Positions 26,156 to 35,436 of a stretch of DNA of 64,000 bases are shown one piece after another; the stretch's first letter is position 1; each line of letters opens with the position of its first letter. The notes beneath the pieces were generated by a model that saw nothing but the letters and a program-made list of their open reading frames with translations, was not told where the DNA came from and did no database searches. Source of the DNA: Micromonospora chokoriensis (lineage in GTDB: Bacteria; Actinomycetota; Actinomycetes; Mycobacteriales; Micromonosporaceae). Position numbers and translations under genes: made by a program. The stretch is taken from assembly GCF_000718555.1 (NCBI RefSeq), contig NZ_JOAN01000024.1:62001-126000 (forward strand). The letters are read 5' to 3'.

Positions 26156-27037
26156 ATGCGCGCGACGGCACGGGGTTGGACTGCGGTCTGGTTGGTCGTA
26201 CTGGCCCTCGTCCAGGCGGCTGCCTTCCTCGCCGTGTGGCGGGTGGCCGTGCACCTCGAGATCGGCCAGTGGGTGGACACGGTCGCCCTCACCGGCAACC
26301 GGATCGGGCAGGACACCATCGAGGGGCCGGTCGACCGGATCCTCAACGCGATGTCGGTGGTCTCGTTGCTGGCCGCCACCGCGATGATCGGGTTCATCGC
26401 GTTGATTCGCGGGCGGATCGCTCTGGCGATCACCGCGACGCTGCTGATCGCCGGAGCGAACGTCTCGACCCAACTGCTGAAGTACGGGCTGAACCGGCCC
26501 GACTACGGTCTCGACCCGGAACGCGCCGGGGTGGGTAACAGTCTGCCCAGCGGGCACACCACGGTGGCCGCCTCGGTGGCGGTCGCGCTGATGCTCGTGC
26601 TGCCGCCCAAGGTGCGGGCCGTCGGCGCCTTCATCGGTGCCGGCTACGCCGCCGTCGCCGGAGTCGCCACCCTCTCCGCCGGCTGGCACCGGCCCAGCGA
26701 CGCCATCGCCGCGTACCTCGTGGTGGGCGTGTGGGCGGCGTTGGCCGGGCTGCTCCTGCTGATCACTCAACGGGAGCAGGCTGAGGTTGCCCCCGGCGAT
26801 GCGCACCGGGTCGCGGCGCTGGTGCTCGGGCTGGGCGGTGTGCTCGCCCTGGTGGCCTGCGGGCTCTCCCTGTCCTGGCTGCTCGACCTGCGCGACATCG
26901 GGCCGGAAGAGTTGGCCCGCCGCCCCCTGTTCGTCGGGTACGCGGGCAGCGCCGCCGGGATCGCCGGCACGATGGCGGTGGTGATGGCGCTGGTGCTGAC
27001 AGTCGTGCACCGACTGGTGCCCCGGGTCAAGGGCTGA
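26156..27037 (+). CDS. PAP2-family membrane phosphatase
   Basis: Encodes about 293 residues. The three phosphatase motifs are present: KYGLNRPD (KxxxxxxRP-like), PSGHTTVAA and AGWHRPSDAIAAY, with both catalytic His residues. Eight or so hydrophobic segments place it in the membrane. Relatives remove phosphate from undecaprenyl pyrophosphate or phosphatidic acid. The start is uncertain by two codons (GTG 26150 or ATG 26156); no clear ribosome site precedes either, so a leaderless message is possible. Confidence 0.8.
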   Translation: MRATARGWTAVWLVVLALVQAAAFLAVWRVAVHLEIGQWVDTVALTGNRIGQDTIEGPVDRILNAMSVVSLLAATAMIGFIALIRGRIALAITATLLIAGANVSTQLLKYGLNRPDYGLDPERAGVGNSLPSGHTTVAASVAVALMLVLPPKVRAVGAFIGAGYAAVAGVATLSAGWHRPSDAIAAYLVVGVWAALAGLLLLITQREQAEVAPGDAHRVAALVLGLGGVLALVACGLSLSWLLDLRDIGPEELARRPLFVGYAGSAAGIAGTMAVVMALVLTVVHRLVPRVKG

Positions 27038-27045
27038 GCCAGCCG

Positions 27046-27714
27046 GTGGAGCCGGCCCTCGCGGCGTTCTGCGCCGAATGCGCCCAGCTCACCGAGGTCC
27101 TGGCCGGGCTTGACGACGCCGACCTCGACCGGCCCACCGACTGCCCTCCGTGGAGGGTCCGGGACCTGATCGCACACATCCGCACCGGGGCTGGACGGCT
27201 GACCGCCATGCTCGCCGCGCCGGCCCCGCCCCGCGCCGAGGTGGACGCCGCCGGCTATTTCGGCGCCGCGAAGTTCACCACAGCGGTGGACGCCGACCGT
27301 GTCGCCGGCGGCCAGCGGGACGCGCTGCAGGTGGACCGGGCAGCGTTGGCGACCGAGTTCGACCGGACGTGGCGGGCCACCGAGGCGGCGATCGCTGCCG
27401 CGCCGCCCGACCGGGTGGTGCGGACCCGCCACGGCGACGCGATGGGCCTCAACGAGTTCCTGCGGACCCGGGTCGTCGAGGTGGGCGTGCACGGGTTGGA
27501 CCTGGCCGCCGCGCTGGGCCGGCCCCCGTGGCTCACCCCACCGGCGGCCGTGGTCATCGCCGACCTGCTCACCGGCGGGCGACCGACGCCGGCCGGGTTG
27601 AGCTGGGACCGGCTGACCCTGATCCGCAAGACCACCGGCCGGGCGGCGTTGACCACCCCGGAACGGGCCGCGATCGATGCCGCCGGCTTCCGCTGGCTCG
27701 CCTTCGGCCGCTGA
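27046..27714 (+). CDS. Maleylpyruvate isomerase-type mycothiol-dependent protein
   Basis: Encodes 222 residues from GTG 27046, 8 bp after the PAP2 gene. The DinB-like four-helix fold is shown by LDRPTDCPPWRVRDLIAHI with its metal-binding His, and by VEVGVHGLDLAAALG with a second His. In actinobacteria this domain occurs in mycothiol-dependent isomerases and transferases acting on small electrophiles. The substrate is unknown. It may form an operon with the PAP2 gene. Confidence 0.75.
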   Translation: MEPALAAFCAECAQLTEVLAGLDDADLDRPTDCPPWRVRDLIAHIRTGAGRLTAMLAAPAPPRAEVDAAGYFGAAKFTTAVDADRVAGGQRDALQVDRAALATEFDRTWRATEAAIAAAPPDRVVRTRHGDAMGLNEFLRTRVVEVGVHGLDLAAALGRPPWLTPPAAVVIADLLTGGRPTPAGLSWDRLTLIRKTTGRAALTTPERAAIDAAGFRWLAFGR

Positions 27715-27771
27715 CCCGGGCGCCGCCGGCGGTATGGCTGCCGGCTCCGCTCGCCGCTCGGCCTGGCCGGG

Positions 27772-28635
27772 TCAGCTCGCCGAGCGCGGTGCGGGGACGT
27801 GCGGGGCGACACCGCGCAGGTGTGTCAGCACCACCGGGTCGATCCGCCCCGGCACCAGCCGCTCCTCCAGGTTCTCCAGCCCCGCCCACGAGATCAACGC
27901 GGCTTCCGTGCCGCCCTCGTGCGCCGGATGGCCCAGCGCGTTGAGCAACGTCGCCACCTCCTGGGCGACCGCGCCGCTCAGGTCGAGCAGCGTGGCCGGG
28001 TCGGGCCGGCCGAACAGCATGGTGTGCACGCCGAGCAGGCGACCCAGCTCGGCGACCGGGGCCGGGTGGTCGTCCACGCGAAGGTCAACCACCACGTCGC
28101 TCGTGCCGCCGTACCCGCCGTCGCGCTCGACGACCAGCAGGCCGGCGCTCTGCCGGCCGCGCCGGTCGCCGCCGGCCTCGTCGCCGGCCCGCAGCGCGGC
28201 GACCAGCCGCTCGGCGAACGGCAGCGCCGACCCCGCCAGCCAGGCCGCACCCAGGGCGTCGACGACCTCCGGGCCGGTGAGGATGTTGCCCTGCGCGGCC
28301 CAGCCGTCGCCGGTCCGTCCGCCGGCCCACGGGTGGCAGGCCGGCCCGGTCCAGCTGGCACCCGGACCGCTGGCCCCCACGACACCGAGCTGGCGGTGCT
28401 CCCGCTCGGGGTCGGCGGCGATCAGCCCGGCCACCACGTCAGCGGCGACCACCCCGGTACGCAGCAGGGTGAGGCCCTGCCGGCGGTAGGCGAGGTTGGC
28501 GTGCGCCTGGGTGGCCAGCGCGCCCACCTCGGCGGCGGCGGCCGGCACCAGCGCCCCGGCGGCGAGGAACTTGCTGGCGACGGCCACGCCGTGCAGGCGG
28601 CCGTCGTCGGAGCGGGCGACGAGCGAAAAGGTCAC
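27772..28635 (-). CDS. DUF1028 protein
   Basis: Encodes 287 residues. The start MTFSLVARSDDG and the blocks GVAVASKFLAAGALVPAA, ALATQAHANLAYRRQGL and GWAAQGNILTGPEVVDAL (each a DUF1028 hallmark) are clear. The family adopts an Ntn-hydrolase-like fold and is suspected of peptidase or amidase activity, but no reaction is established. The C-terminal ~80 residues resemble the peptidoglycan-binding-like tail of longer members. It is convergent with the previous gene. Confidence 0.8.
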   Translation of the reverse strand: MTFSLVARSDDGRLHGVAVASKFLAAGALVPAAAAEVGALATQAHANLAYRRQGLTLLRTGVVAADVVAGLIAADPEREHRQLGVVGASGPGASWTGPACHPWAGGRTGDGWAAQGNILTGPEVVDALGAAWLAGSALPFAERLVAALRAGDEAGGDRRGRQSAGLLVVERDGGYGGTSDVVVDLRVDDHPAPVAELGRLLGVHTMLFGRPDPATLLDLSGAVAQEVATLLNALGHPAHEGGTEAALISWAGLENLEERLVPGRIDPVVLTHLRGVAPHVPAPRSAS

Positions 28636-28686
28636 CGGACGAGATTAGCCGCCCGTGCTGGGGTGACATCGTCGTGCGTCGTTGGC

Positions 28687-29907
28687 TCAGAAGGGTGGCG
28701 CGGCGGCCTCGGGTGGGGCGCCACGCGCCCGACGGGCGTCGGCCACCGCGACCGCGGCCAACACCAGCACCCCCACCGCGGTCGCGGCCACCCCGGGCAG
28801 CACCAGCAGCGGCACCGCCGACACCACCAGCACCAGCAGGGCGATCCACCGGGACGGGGAGACCCGCGCGAACACCTCGTACTCCAGGCGGGCCCGCCCG
28901 GCCAGGAACAGGGCCGGGCCGCCGAGCACCACCGCCAGCCAGGGCCCGGTGATCCGCTCCAGCGGATGGTTGATGATCAGCTCGTAGCCGATCGCGGTGG
29001 CAGCGAGACCGACCACCATCACCAGGTGGGTGTCGGCCGCCGAACGGCCGATGGTGGCGGGGTGACGGGCCTTCATCACCGCCTCGCCCAGGATCCGCCC
29101 GGCCCGCTGCACATAGATGCGCCACAGCATGATCGACGTGGCAAGCGCCAGCGCGAACGCCCAGGCGTGGCCCGCCTCGTACGGCCCCCTGCTGTAGGCG
29201 AAACCCGCCACCAGGATCGTCTCGCCCAGCGCGACGAGGAAGAACTGCTGGTACCGCTCGGCCAGGTGCTCCCCGGCGATCTCCCACTTGGAGATCGTCG
29301 AACGGCCCAGGCCGGGCACCGGCCAGCCCCAGCGGGCGGCCAGGTACTCGGTGGCCAGAGCCGCCGACCAGAGCACCACCTGCGCGTTGGTGCTCAGCAT
29401 CGCGCCGCCGATCCAGAGGACCCCGGTCGTGGCGAAGATCACCGCCATCCGGACCTTGAGCCGGCGGTACGGGTGCGGTCCCAGCGCGACCGACAGGATC
29501 ACCGGCCGGGTCACCTGTGCGACCACGTACGCCACCGCGAACATCAGCCCGGTCTCGCTGAACGCCCGGGGGATCGCCACCCCCATCAGCATGCTGCACA
29601 CCAACGCGGTGACCACCACGGTCTGCAACGGCACCCGGTACGGGTCGTACCGGCTGGTCGTCCACGCGGTGCCCTGCCAGACCGCCCAGAGCGCGAGCAG
29701 CAACAGCAGCGTCTTGCCGCCGCCGGTGACCGTCGCCCAGCCGTGCTCCCGACCCGGTTCCTCGGTCAGGTCCTCGAACGCGCGTGCCGAGATCCGGGTG
29801 AGCGCGAAGACGTACACCAGGTCGAAGAAGAGTTCCAGGAACGTCGCCCGGCCGGGCGGGGTCGCCGCCGGGACCGGCTCCAGGTGTCCCGCTGCTCTGG
29901 AACCCAT
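28687..29907 (-). CDS. Low temperature requirement protein A (LtrA)
   Basis: Encodes about 406 residues from ATG 29907 (MGSRAAGHLEP). The LtrA signature FLELFFDLVYVFALTRIS is followed by about ten membrane helices, including ALWAVWQGTAWTTSRYDP and LVALGETILVAGFAYS (typical GE-TI motif). Earlier in-frame codons lie in non-coding sequence. LtrA was described in Listeria as needed for growth in the cold; the molecular function remains unknown. It stands alone, divergent from the LLM gene. Confidence 0.85.
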   Translation of the reverse strand: MGSRAAGHLEPVPAATPPGRATFLELFFDLVYVFALTRISARAFEDLTEEPGREHGWATVTGGGKTLLLLLALWAVWQGTAWTTSRYDPYRVPLQTVVVTALVCSMLMGVAIPRAFSETGLMFAVAYVVAQVTRPVILSVALGPHPYRRLKVRMAVIFATTGVLWIGGAMLSTNAQVVLWSAALATEYLAARWGWPVPGLGRSTISKWEIAGEHLAERYQQFFLVALGETILVAGFAYSRGPYEAGHAWAFALALATSIMLWRIYVQRAGRILGEAVMKARHPATIGRSAADTHLVMVVGLAATAIGYELIINHPLERITGPWLAVVLGGPALFLAGRARLEYEVFARVSPSRWIALLVLVVSAVPLLVLPGVAATAVGVLVLAAVAVADARRARGAPPEAAAPPF

Positions 29908-30042
29908 GGTCAGCGGCCTGCGCCGTCGGTCCGGTCCACCCCGATGTGGTAGCACTTCTGACCGGCCGCACGGCCGGAAACCGGCGATTCTGCCCAACTC
30001 GGGGATCTTGCTCGAGCCACCGTCAACGGGCACGATCGATCG

Positions 30043-31044
30043 GTGACGAATCGATGGGGCATGACGGTGCCGCTGGGCGGGATCGCGCTGGCGCACCACG
30101 ACGCGGCCTACGCGGCCCTCGACCAGGCCGGGTTCACCGACGTGTGGTCGTCCGAGGTCGCCGGGGCCGATGCGTTCACCCCGTTGGCACTCGCCGCGGC
30201 CTGGCAACCTCGGCTGCGGCTCGGCACCGCGATCACGCCGGTCTTCACCCGGGGCCCCGGGCTGCTGGCGATGAGCGCGGCGGCGCTGGCCGAGGCCGCG
30301 CCGGGCCGGTTCTCGCTCGGCATCGGCGCGTCCTCACCCGTGCTCGTGCGGGACTGGAACGCGGTGCCGTTCGACGAGCCGTTCCGTCGCACCCGCGACG
30401 TCCTGCGCTTCCTGCGCGCCGCGCTGCGCGGCGAGACCGTCGACGAGGTCTACGACACGTTCGCGGTACGCCGGTTCACGCTGGAGCAACCACCGGCGGT
30501 GCCGCCACCGATCCTGCTCGCCGCGCTGCGCCCGGGGATGCTCCGACTGGCCGGCGCGGAGGCCGACGGGGTCATCCTCAACTGGCTCAGCGCCGACGAC
30601 GTGCCGCGTGCCCTCGCCGAGCTGGGCGAGCGCCGGACCGGCTTCGAGGTGGCCGCGCGGATCTTCGTCTGCCCCACCGAGGACGCCGCGTACGCCCGGG
30701 CGCTGGGCCGCCGGCTGATCACCAGCTACCTCACCGTCGGCGCGTACGCCGAGTTTCACCGCTGGCTCGGCCGCGACAAGACGCTCGCGCCGATGTGGGC
30801 GGCCTGGGCCGCCGGTGATCGGCGCGGCGCCAACGCCGCGGTGCCCGACGAGGTGGTCGACGCGCTGGTGCTGCACGGCTCGCCGCAGCAGTGCCGCGCC
30901 GAGGTGCGCCGCTACGCCGACAACGGTGTGGACGTGCCGATCCTCGCGTTGCTGCCCACTCCTGAGGTCACCGCCGGCGGCGCGACCGCGCTGCTGAGCC
31001 TCATCGCCCGGTTGGGCACCAACCCGATGGTGGCCGCCGCGTGA
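30043..31044 (+). CDS. LLM-class F420-dependent oxidoreductase
   Basis: Encodes 333 residues from GTG 30043. The luciferase-like TIM barrel is shown by GFTDVWSSEVAGADAFTPLALAA (partial), LRLGTAITPVFTRGP, PGRFSLGIGASSPVLVRDWNAV and EADGVILNWLS. Actinobacterial members use cofactor F420 for hydride transfer; the substrate is unknown. The stop overlaps the start of the SDR gene by GTGA, so the two probably act in one pathway. Confidence 0.8.
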   Translation: MTNRWGMTVPLGGIALAHHDAAYAALDQAGFTDVWSSEVAGADAFTPLALAAAWQPRLRLGTAITPVFTRGPGLLAMSAAALAEAAPGRFSLGIGASSPVLVRDWNAVPFDEPFRRTRDVLRFLRAALRGETVDEVYDTFAVRRFTLEQPPAVPPPILLAALRPGMLRLAGAEADGVILNWLSADDVPRALAELGERRTGFEVAARIFVCPTEDAAYARALGRRLITSYLTVGAYAEFHRWLGRDKTLAPMWAAWAAGDRRGANAAVPDEVVDALVLHGSPQQCRAEVRRYADNGVDVPILALLPTPEVTAGGATALLSLIARLGTNPMVAAA

Positions 31045-31832
31045 ACCTCACCGACCGGATCGTCGTGGTCACCGGCGGGGCCGGCGGCATCGGCGCGGCG
31101 CTGTCACGTCGCTTCGCCGCCGAGGGGGCAGCGGCCGTGGTCGTCGCCGACCTCGACGTCGACGCGGCCCGCGCGGTGGCCGAGGGCATCGGCCCGGTCG
31201 CGCACGCCAGGGCCCTCGACGTCACCGACGAGGAGCAGGTCCGCGCGCTGGTCGCCGACACCGAGCAACGGTACGGCCGGATCGACCTGTTCTGCGCCAA
31301 CGCGGGGGTCACCACCGGCGGGGGAGTGGAGGTCGACGACGCCGGCTGGGACCGGGCGTGGCGGGTCAACGTGCTCGCCCACGTCTACTCGGCCCGCGCG
31401 GTGCTGCCCGGAATGCTCGCCCGGGGCGGCGGGCACCTGCTGCACACCTGCTCGGCGGCGGGCGTGCTGACCGCGGTGGGCGACGCCGCGTACACCGCGA
31501 CGAAGCACGCCTCGGTGGGGTTCGCGGAGTGGCTGGCCATCACCTACCGGGATCAGGGCATCCGGGTCAGCGCGCTCTGCCCGCAGGGCGTGGACACCCC
31601 GATGCTCACCGACGGGCTCGCCGAGGGCCACCTCGGCGCGCGGGTGGTCGCCGCCTCCGGTGCGGTGCTCACCCCGGACCAGGTCGCCGACGCCGCCATC
31701 GCCGGGCTCGCCGAGGAACGGTTCCTGATCCTGCCGCACCCCGAGGTCGCCGACTACGCGCGCCGCCGCGCCGAGGACCCGGACGGCTGGCAGGCCGGCA
31801 TGCGCAAGCTCATCCGCCGCCTGAGGGCGTGA
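31041..31832 (+). CDS. Short-chain dehydrogenase/reductase
   Basis: Encodes 263 residues from GTG 31041, coupled to the LLM gene. The NAD(P) motif is VVTGGAGGIGAALSRR, the active-site set is Ser in CSAAG and YTATK (Tyr/Lys), and CANAGVTTGGG is the NAG motif. The acidic VADLDVD after the nucleotide strand suggests NAD rather than NADP. Substrate unknown; the LLM partner hints at oxidation of a shared small molecule. Confidence 0.85.
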   Translation: MNLTDRIVVVTGGAGGIGAALSRRFAAEGAAAVVVADLDVDAARAVAEGIGPVAHARALDVTDEEQVRALVADTEQRYGRIDLFCANAGVTTGGGVEVDDAGWDRAWRVNVLAHVYSARAVLPGMLARGGGHLLHTCSAAGVLTAVGDAAYTATKHASVGFAEWLAITYRDQGIRVSALCPQGVDTPMLTDGLAEGHLGARVVAASGAVLTPDQVADAAIAGLAEERFLILPHPEVADYARRRAEDPDGWQAGMRKLIRRLRA

Positions 31833-31885
31833 CCCCGCTACCGCGCACCCACCGAGTCTCCTCCGGCCCCTGGGGCACTGCCGGA

Positions 31886-31945
31886 GGTGATCAAGAAGTT
31901 TGCGTCAGGAACGGGCCTGCGGGTGACGCAAACTTCTTGATCACC
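31886..31945. terminator. Perfect 22-bp inverted repeat between convergent genes
   Basis: Arms 31886-31907 and 31924-31945 are perfectly complementary over 22 bases around a 16-base loop; the left arm begins GGTGATCAAGAAG. The right arm includes the stop codon of the transglutaminase-like gene (31941-31943). It lies between convergent genes and is a likely bidirectional terminator. It belongs to the GATC-containing palindrome set. Confidence 0.7.
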
Positions 31946-34259
31946 GGGCGGAGCGGCGAGCGCGGTGTAGGGGGGACGGGTGGATGGACCAGAGCAGGCG
32001 ACGCCACCAGGGGCGGGCCGAGCGCAGGGTCGCCACGTAGGTGGTGGCCACCTCGGCGGCACGAGTTGCCTGGTCGGGGGTCGCCGCGCCGGGGGCGAAG
32101 CCCACCTGATTGAGCAGGGTCGCCAGCTCGTCGACCGTCGGGCTCGCCGGGTCTGCCTCCGCCGTGCCGCCGCCGACCGCGCCGCCTCCCGTCTGGGCTA
32201 GGCGTGCGTCGGTGAGGGCCTGGCGGGCGTGCCCGGCCACCTCGGTAGCCGCCAGATCGTCACCGACCGGTCGACCGGCCAGCCGGAGCGCGTCGGTGAC
32301 CTCCCGCCAGGCGCCGGCGATGCGCTGGCCGGGGTCGCCCCGAACGAGCCGGCTGCGGGTGAGGGAACGGCGCATCGCCAACAGGGTGAGCAGGAGTGCC
32401 CCCACCAGCAGCAGCAGACCGCCGCTGCCGCCGGCGACCAGCACCGGCGTGGGAACCCCGTCCCGGCGAGGCGGGCCGTCGGCGGCGGCCGTCGGCTCCG
32501 GCGGGGTGCTCGGCTCCACGGTCGGCGCCGGCGCTTCCGAGGGCGGTGGGTCCTCCGGCGTCGGGCGGAAATCCTCCTCGACCGGCCTCGGCTCGTCGTT
32601 CGGGCGGGGCATCGGGTCGAACGCCACCCACCCCAGCCCGTCGAAGAGCACCTCCGGCCAGGCGTACGCGTCACCGGCCAGCACCGGCCCCTGCCCACTG
32701 GTCCGGAAGCCCACCACCACCCGGGTCGGCAGCCCGGAGAGCCGGCCGAGGACCGCGAACGCCGCCGCGAACTGCTCCGAGGTGCCCTCCTGCCCACCGC
32801 CGTTGCGGGGCCCGAACAGAAAGAAACCCAGATTCGGGTACGCGTGCCCGCTCGGCGCGTCCGCCACCACCCGGTAGTGCTCGGCCAGGAACTGCTCGAT
32901 CGCCGACGCCCGCGCGAACGGCGCGCCATTCTCCTCGGCGAGCTGGGTGGCCAGCCGGCGCATCGGGTCGGGCACCCCGTCGGCGACCCGCAGCACCCGG
33001 GCCACCTCATCGCCGGCGGGCACGTTCGCGCTGGCCAGCAGGTTCGAGTCGGGGTGCTCCTCGGCCGAGGTCACCGAGTACCGCAGCCCCGGTGTCAGCC
33101 CTTCCGGCCGGATCAGCGTCCCGCTCGCCGGGTCGTACGCCACCCGGGCGCCGCTGACCTCTCGGGGCGTCGCCACGGCGGGCAGCAGCCGACCGCTCAA
33201 CTCCGCCACGCTGATCTGCTGCCGGACCGTCCGCACCGTGCTGTCCCGAGCCGCAGTCGCGGCCGGCAGGATCCGACCGGCGTTGCGGTACGTCGCACCG
33301 ACCCGCCAGGTCACCCCGTCGTAGTCGCTGAGCACCGCCAACCGGATCCGCACACTGCGCGCGGCGTCCGCCGCCGGGTCAGCCGCTGGCGCAGCACCGG
33401 CAGTGCGTTCCGTGCTCACGTCCAGGAGCTTCTGCTCCGGGTGCAGCGCCCAACCGGAGATCCGGATCAACGGGTTCTCGTCGAGCGTCTGTACCTGCGG
33501 CGGCTCCACGTACCGGCGCGGGTCCACCGGCCGGCCGTCGACCTGCCCGGCGACGACCGGGCCGAGCACCGCGACCAGCCCGACCACCAGAGCCACCCCG
33601 AGCGCCGCACTGGTGGCCAGCCGCAGCCGCACCGCCGCGCGTACCCCGGGGGTCAGGTCGGCGGTCGGATCGCCGCCGCTCGGCGCGGACCTGGCGGGGG
33701 TCGCCAGGCCGAGGGCCGCGACCGCGACGAACGCCAGCGTGGCCCCGACCGCCGGTTCGGCGTTCGGGCCGACCACGTAGAGAGCGGCGGCGTAGAGACC
33801 CGCCGCCGGCAGGTAACCCAGCAACACCCGGCCGCTGCGCAGCGCCACCTCCGCGCCGGTCAGCCCGGCCAGCCAGGCGGCGACGACCGGCACCAGCACC
33901 GTGTCCGGGGTGGGCTCCACCGGGATCATCGCGGTGAGCAGCCGCGGGATGCCGTTGCGGGCGGCGTCCGCGGTGACCTCCAGCAGGCCGCCCGGCAACT
34001 CGGCGCGGGTCGCGGCCAGCCGCAGTGACCACAGTGTCCAGCCGGCCATCGCGGCGACCGACACCGGCGCCACCAACCAGGACGGCAGCCGTCGGGCGGC
34101 CACGCTGACCAGCACCGACCCCGCCGCGGCGCCGATGACTAGCCAGGTCAGCAGGCTGCCCGCGTACACCCGGGCGAGCACCACCCCGGCGAGCGCCGTC
34201 AACCCGATCAGCGCCAGCGGCAGGACCGCCGCCCGCAGCACCCGCACGACGCGCGTCAC
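31941..34259 (-). CDS. Transglutaminase-like membrane protein (TgpA/DUF3488 type), catalytic residues lost
   Basis: Encodes about 772 residues from GTG 34259, which overlaps the DUF58 stop by GTGA; an in-frame start 21 bp earlier is possible. The N-terminal part has six or more helices (DUF3488), then a long extracellular region with the transglutaminase-like core, a Pro/Glu-rich linker, one helix (GGSGGLLLLVGALLLTLLAM) and a DUF4129-like tail. The core reads GTSEQFAAAFAVLGRL where active enzymes have Cys in place of that Ser, and DAYAWPEVLF where they have His in HAW. The Asp in WVAFDP remains. It is probably a non-enzymatic binding protein. Confidence 0.8.
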   Translation of the reverse strand: MTRVVRVLRAAVLPLALIGLTALAGVVLARVYAGSLLTWLVIGAAAGSVLVSVAARRLPSWLVAPVSVAAMAGWTLWSLRLAATRAELPGGLLEVTADAARNGIPRLLTAMIPVEPTPDTVLVPVVAAWLAGLTGAEVALRSGRVLLGYLPAAGLYAAALYVVGPNAEPAVGATLAFVAVAALGLATPARSAPSGGDPTADLTPGVRAAVRLRLATSAALGVALVVGLVAVLGPVVAGQVDGRPVDPRRYVEPPQVQTLDENPLIRISGWALHPEQKLLDVSTERTAGAAPAADPAADAARSVRIRLAVLSDYDGVTWRVGATYRNAGRILPAATAARDSTVRTVRQQISVAELSGRLLPAVATPREVSGARVAYDPASGTLIRPEGLTPGLRYSVTSAEEHPDSNLLASANVPAGDEVARVLRVADGVPDPMRRLATQLAEENGAPFARASAIEQFLAEHYRVVADAPSGHAYPNLGFFLFGPRNGGGQEGTSEQFAAAFAVLGRLSGLPTRVVVGFRTSGQGPVLAGDAYAWPEVLFDGLGWVAFDPMPRPNDEPRPVEEDFRPTPEDPPPSEAPAPTVEPSTPPEPTAAADGPPRRDGVPTPVLVAGGSGGLLLLVGALLLTLLAMRRSLTRSRLVRGDPGQRIAGAWREVTDALRLAGRPVGDDLAATEVAGHARQALTDARLAQTGGGAVGGGTAEADPASPTVDELATLLNQVGFAPGAATPDQATRAAEVATTYVATLRSARPWWRRLLWSIHPSPLHRARRSAR

Positions 34260-35422
34260 CACCGGCGTACCCCGTCCCACTCGGCGGCGAACTGCGCGCC
34301 GTCCGCCGCGTCGACGACCACCAGGCCGGCGGCGCCCGGCGGCGTCGGCTCGGCCGCGCCGAACACAGCGACCACCACCGACGGGTACGCCCCGCGCAGC
34401 GCCCCGACGTGCCCCAACTCGTCCCGGCCACCCGGCCCGGTCAGGAAGATCAGCGTGTCGCCGAGCCGGTCCTGGCGGAGCCGGGTGGTGGCCGCGCGCA
34501 CCGCGTCACCATCGGCGGACAGGTCGGCGGCGGCGAGCCGGTCCAGCGGACCCAGCGCCGGTCCGCCGTCGGACGTCTGGGCCTCAGCCGGCGCTGCGGC
34601 GACCAACAGCAACAGCACGGGCAGGTCCGCGCGGTGCGCGGCGGTGACGATCGACGCCGCCGCCTCGCACGCCGACTCGAACGACTCGGCCACCCCGCCC
34701 ACCCGCTGCGGATGCGCGGCGAGGCGGTTGTCCAGCAGGACGACCAGGCGGGGCAGGCTGGTGTCCACGTTCTCCCGCACCATCAGCTCACCCACCCGGG
34801 CGCTGGTGCGCCAGTGCACCCGGCGCAGCTCGTCACCGACCACGTACTCGCGCAGCGAGTCGAACGTGATCGACCCGTGCGGAACACCGTCCACCCGGCC
34901 GTCGAGGCTGCGCCCCGCGCCACGCGGCACCGCCGTCAACGGGTGGATCCGGGGATACACCCAGACCGGCACCGCCGCGCCGTACGGGCGGGCCAGCGCC
35001 ACCAACCCCAGCGGATCGCGGCGGGTCACCCGCAGCGGACCGACCAGCACCACCCCACGACGGTCGGTCGGCACGTCGTAGCGGACCTCGGTGTCCCGGC
35101 CGGGCCGCAGGCGCAGCACCGGCACCGGCACGGTCCGCTCACCGCACCGGTCCTCGGCCAGCAGGTTCGCCGAGCGCAGCCGGCCGGTGTTGCGCACGGT
35201 CAACGTCATGCTCGCCGGCTCGCCACGCGCCACCCGGTCCGGGTCCGCGTGGCGGGTCACCGTCAGCCGGGGCCGCCACGCCGCGACCAGCGCGGCGTAG
35301 CCGACGGCCGCGCCGGCCGCCGCGCCGAGCAGCGTCAACTCGGGGTACGCGAACCGGAAGCCCGCCCCCAGCAGCAGGACGGCGGCGACGAGCAGCCCGA
35401 CGCCACGGGCGGTGATCCCCAT
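34256..35422 (-). CDS. DUF58 protein
   Basis: Encodes about 388 residues from ATG 35422. Two membrane helices at the start (LLVAAVLLLGAGFRFAYPEL, then GYAALVAAW) precede an Ig-like segment and the DUF58 von Willebrand-like core (DGVPHGSITFDSLREYVVGD and RRVHWRTSARVGELMVRE, cited in part). DUF58, MoxR and transglutaminase genes form a widely conserved operon thought to act in cell envelope assembly with metal-dependent chaperoning. It is flanked by those partners here. Confidence 0.85.
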   Translation of the reverse strand: MGITARGVGLLVAAVLLLGAGFRFAYPELTLLGAAAGAAVGYAALVAAWRPRLTVTRHADPDRVARGEPASMTLTVRNTGRLRSANLLAEDRCGERTVPVPVLRLRPGRDTEVRYDVPTDRRGVVLVGPLRVTRRDPLGLVALARPYGAAVPVWVYPRIHPLTAVPRGAGRSLDGRVDGVPHGSITFDSLREYVVGDELRRVHWRTSARVGELMVRENVDTSLPRLVVLLDNRLAAHPQRVGGVAESFESACEAAASIVTAAHRADLPVLLLLVAAAPAEAQTSDGGPALGPLDRLAAADLSADGDAVRAATTRLRQDRLGDTLIFLTGPGGRDELGHVGALRGAYPSVVVAVFGAAEPTPPGAAGLVVVDAADGAQFAAEWDGVRRW

Positions 35423-35436
35423 CGCGCTGCTGCCGG

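Noticed and set aside
34259..34280. Start of the transglutaminase-like gene at the upstream codon 34280
   Set aside because: The GTG at 34259 overlaps the DUF58 stop as GTGA, the common coupling in this operon; the longer start adds only seven residues.
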